Assembly: GCF_900113865.1 (NCBI RefSeq) | Contig: NZ_FOQY01000003.1 | Coordinates: forward strand, 62,001-126,000 | Length of the DNA stretch: 64,000 nt | Reading direction: 5' to 3' | From: Streptosporangium canum | Lineage (GTDB): Bacteria; Actinomycetota; Actinomycetes; Streptosporangiales; Streptosporangiaceae | Part shown: positions 62,720 to 64,000 of the stretch, one piece after another | Numbering within the stretch: position 1 is the stretch's first letter | How the letters are laid out: every line of letters begins with the position of its first letter | Program-made: the position numbers and the translations under genes | The notes under the pieces: generated by a model | Seen by the model: the letters and a program-made list of their open reading frames with translations, nothing else | Databases searched by the model: none | Told to the model about the DNA's origin: nothing

Positions 62720-63190
62720 TCACAGGCGGTGCAGCCCGCTGAGGACGCGTTCCAGCAGGTGCAGGCCGGGGCCGTCCTGGTCGATCTGCGGGTGGTGGAC
62801 GCGGACCAGTCCCTCGGCCTCCATGTCCGAGACCAGGACGCGGGCCACGCCGAGGGGGACACCGAGGAGGGCGGAGATCTCGGCGACGGACCGGATCTGG
62901 CGGCAGAGATCGCTGATGACCCGGTATTCGCGGATGTAGGACAGGCCGAGCTGGGCGGAGGTCGCGGAGGAGACCAGGGCCTCCATGGCGAGCTGGGTGC
63001 GCGGAGCGGTCCGGCCGCCGGTGACGGCGTACATCCGGACCAGCGAGCTCTCCTCCTCGGGCGGTTCACCGTACGGCGAGCCGTCGTACCCGGGAGGTTC
63101 CCCCTGCGGCCCCCCGTACCCGGAGGGCTCGTCCCACGACGGGCCGTACCCGTCTCCCGGCCCCTGTGCGCTCCGGTATCCGTCCCGCAC
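62720..63190 (-). CDS. cvnC: Conservon DUF742 protein (CvnC family), copy 3
   Basis: 156 residues. A Gly/Tyr/Pro-rich N-terminus (repeated GYG/GYD and GEPP) precedes the core LVRMYAVTGGRT, SVAEISALLGVPLGVARVLVSDM, ending LHLLERVLSGLHRL. GTG 63190 starts 3 bp after the cvnA3 stop. No cvnD gene follows on its 3' side; the next gene is the convergent SIS gene. Confidence 0.92.
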   Translation of the reverse strand: MRDGYRSAQGPGDGYGPSWDEPSGYGGPQGEPPGYDGSPYGEPPEEESSLVRMYAVTGGRTAPRTQLAMEALVSSATSAQLGLSYIREYRVISDLCRQIRSVAEISALLGVPLGVARVLVSDMEAEGLVRVHHPQIDQDGPGLHLLERVLSGLHRL

Positions 63191-63193
63191 GGC

Positions 63194-64000
63194 TCAGCTC
63201 TCCCGCTTCGGGAGTTCGTTGCGGGCCTTGCGCACGCCCCGCTGGAAACTCGACATCCGGCTGCGGACCCGCTCCGCCGAGATGGGGACCGCCGGCTGCG
63301 GCGGCCGGAGCGGGCCGGGGGCCGGGTTCACCGAGCCGGGCACCAGATTGGCCTTGGGAGTCCGTTTGGGCAGGCCCGAGGTGGTCGTCCCGCCGAGCGC
63401 GGGCACGCTGGCGGCCTGGGCGGCCTGCCAGCCGGTGTCGGCGGGGGACGACCAGACCGCGGGCTCGGCGGGCTCGGTGGCCTCGGTGGCCTCGGCGGGG
63501 TCGGTGGGGTCGGTGGCCTCGGCGGGGCCGGGCTCGCCGGGCTGTCCGGCCCCGTCGGCGGGAGCGGGGGTGACGATGCGGAACCAGCCCGACTCCACCG
63601 AGGCGAAGATCGGCAGGAAGTCCTCCTCCGGATCCAGGGCCGAGGTCTCCACCCTGGGCAGCGACCCGGTGGCGTCGGCCTCCGGCGGGGCCGGAGGACC
63701 TCCGGGCGGGCCGGACGGCGGTTGGAGGGACCGGCCCTCGGGTGCGGGACGCGAGCGCGCGGGTGGGCTCCACACGTTCGGCCCGGTCGCCCATCGGGCC
63801 CTGGCCTGCGACGGCACGGCCACCGCGTCCGGTGCGACGGGCGCCGCCAGCAAGGGGGTCGCGGGCGCCCCGGTCCCCGCGGGGGCGGGCATCGCGGGCT
63901 GGAGCGGCACGGCCTGCTGGGGCGAGGCGGGCGGAGGCGAGGCGGGCAGGGAGGCCAGGAGTGCCTCCGGGAGGAGGACCATGGAGGTCAGGCCGGTGTC
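63194..64000 (-). CDS. cvnA: Conservon sensor histidine kinase-like protein (CvnA family), copy 3, C-terminal fragment
   Basis: Only the last 268 codons are in the window; the gene continues beyond 64000. Identified by the end of the kinase core (TGLTSMVLLPEALLASL, equal to the position after HGIRVQL in the other copies), the Pro/Ala-rich tail, and the conserved terminal blocks DFLPIFASVESGWF, GLPKRTPKANLVPG and RMSSFQRGVRKARNE. It is followed directly by cvnC3, with no roadblock gene between. Confidence 0.9.
   Translation of the reverse strand, partial: DTGLTSMVLLPEALLASLPASPPPASPQQAVPLQPAMPAPAGTGAPATPLLAAPVAPDAVAVPSQARARWATGPNVWSPPARSRPAPEGRSLQPPSGPPGGPPAPPEADATGSLPRVETSALDPEEDFLPIFASVESGWFRIVTPAPADGAGQPGEPGPAEATDPTDPAEATEATEPAEPAVWSSPADTGWQAAQAASVPALGGTTTSGLPKRTPKANLVPGSVNPAPGPLRPPQPAVPISAERVRSRMSSFQRGVRKARNELPKRES

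Overview
The window is high-GC actinobacterial DNA. Three things point to a filamentous actinomycete, most likely Streptosporangiales (Streptosporangium/Nonomuraea-like); the rank is inference. These are the gene order dprA-M23 peptidase-rpsB-tsf-pyrH-frr-cdsA-rlmN and rpsP-khpA-rimM-trmD-rplS-lepB-rnhB, several Cvn conservons (histidine kinase-like/roadblock/DUF742/GTPase modules), and frequent GTG/TTG starts with 1-4 nt stop/start overlaps. I see no rRNA, tRNA, CRISPR array or intact insertion sequence.

Layout. 1-4766: polyamine module 1 (potB fragment, potD, potA and an aminobutyraldehyde-type dehydrogenase on the minus strand, with a divergent Lrp/AsnC regulator). 4833-7366: a DivIVA-domain protein and a small two-gene ABC exporter. 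7471-10716: an accessory island made of a tandem duplication. It encodes a YbaB-like protein, a small WXG100-like protein and two copies of a roughly 360-residue protein; the first copy of the unit has lost the two small genes. I regard it as a candidate type VII-associated substrate cassette. 10974-12248: a lone AAA/DUF4143 ATPase with an upstream array of 23-bp-spaced repeats. 12434-35516: housekeeping block (rlmN, SUFU-like protein, cdsA, frr, pyrH, tsf, rpsB; then an inserted arsR-MFS pair with a perfect palindromic operator and an APC permease; M23 peptidase, dprA, comM, yraN, DUF2469, rnhB, two lepB, rplS, trmD, rimM, khpA, rpsP, ffh), including a 35-residue membrane protein gene hidden behind ffh.

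35635-52505: signalling and transport. Conservon 1 (cvnA-D), a complete NitT/TauT/SsuA-type ABC importer followed by a polyketide-type O-methyltransferase, a wrecked FAD monooxygenase, and a decayed second copy of the importer (binding protein, one permease, one permease with about 100 residues deleted in frame, no ATPase). Conservon 2 follows. 52629-62674: a polyamine/amino-sugar region with a second aminobutyraldehyde-type dehydrogenase, a GT1 glycosyltransferase, a divergent TetR regulator, potD-potB-potC-potA (the PotA carries a long acidic repeat inserted in its C-terminal domain), and a divergent glucosamine-kinase-like gene with a SIS-domain gene. 62720-64000: a third conservon, apparently without roadblock and GTPase genes, running off the end.

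The two polyamine modules probably import polyamines and feed aminoaldehyde oxidation to GABA. The second adds kinase and isomerase steps suited to amino sugars and a glycosyltransferase, which makes it the best candidate for an uncharacterised pathway, together with the duplicated cassette at 7.5-10.7 kb.
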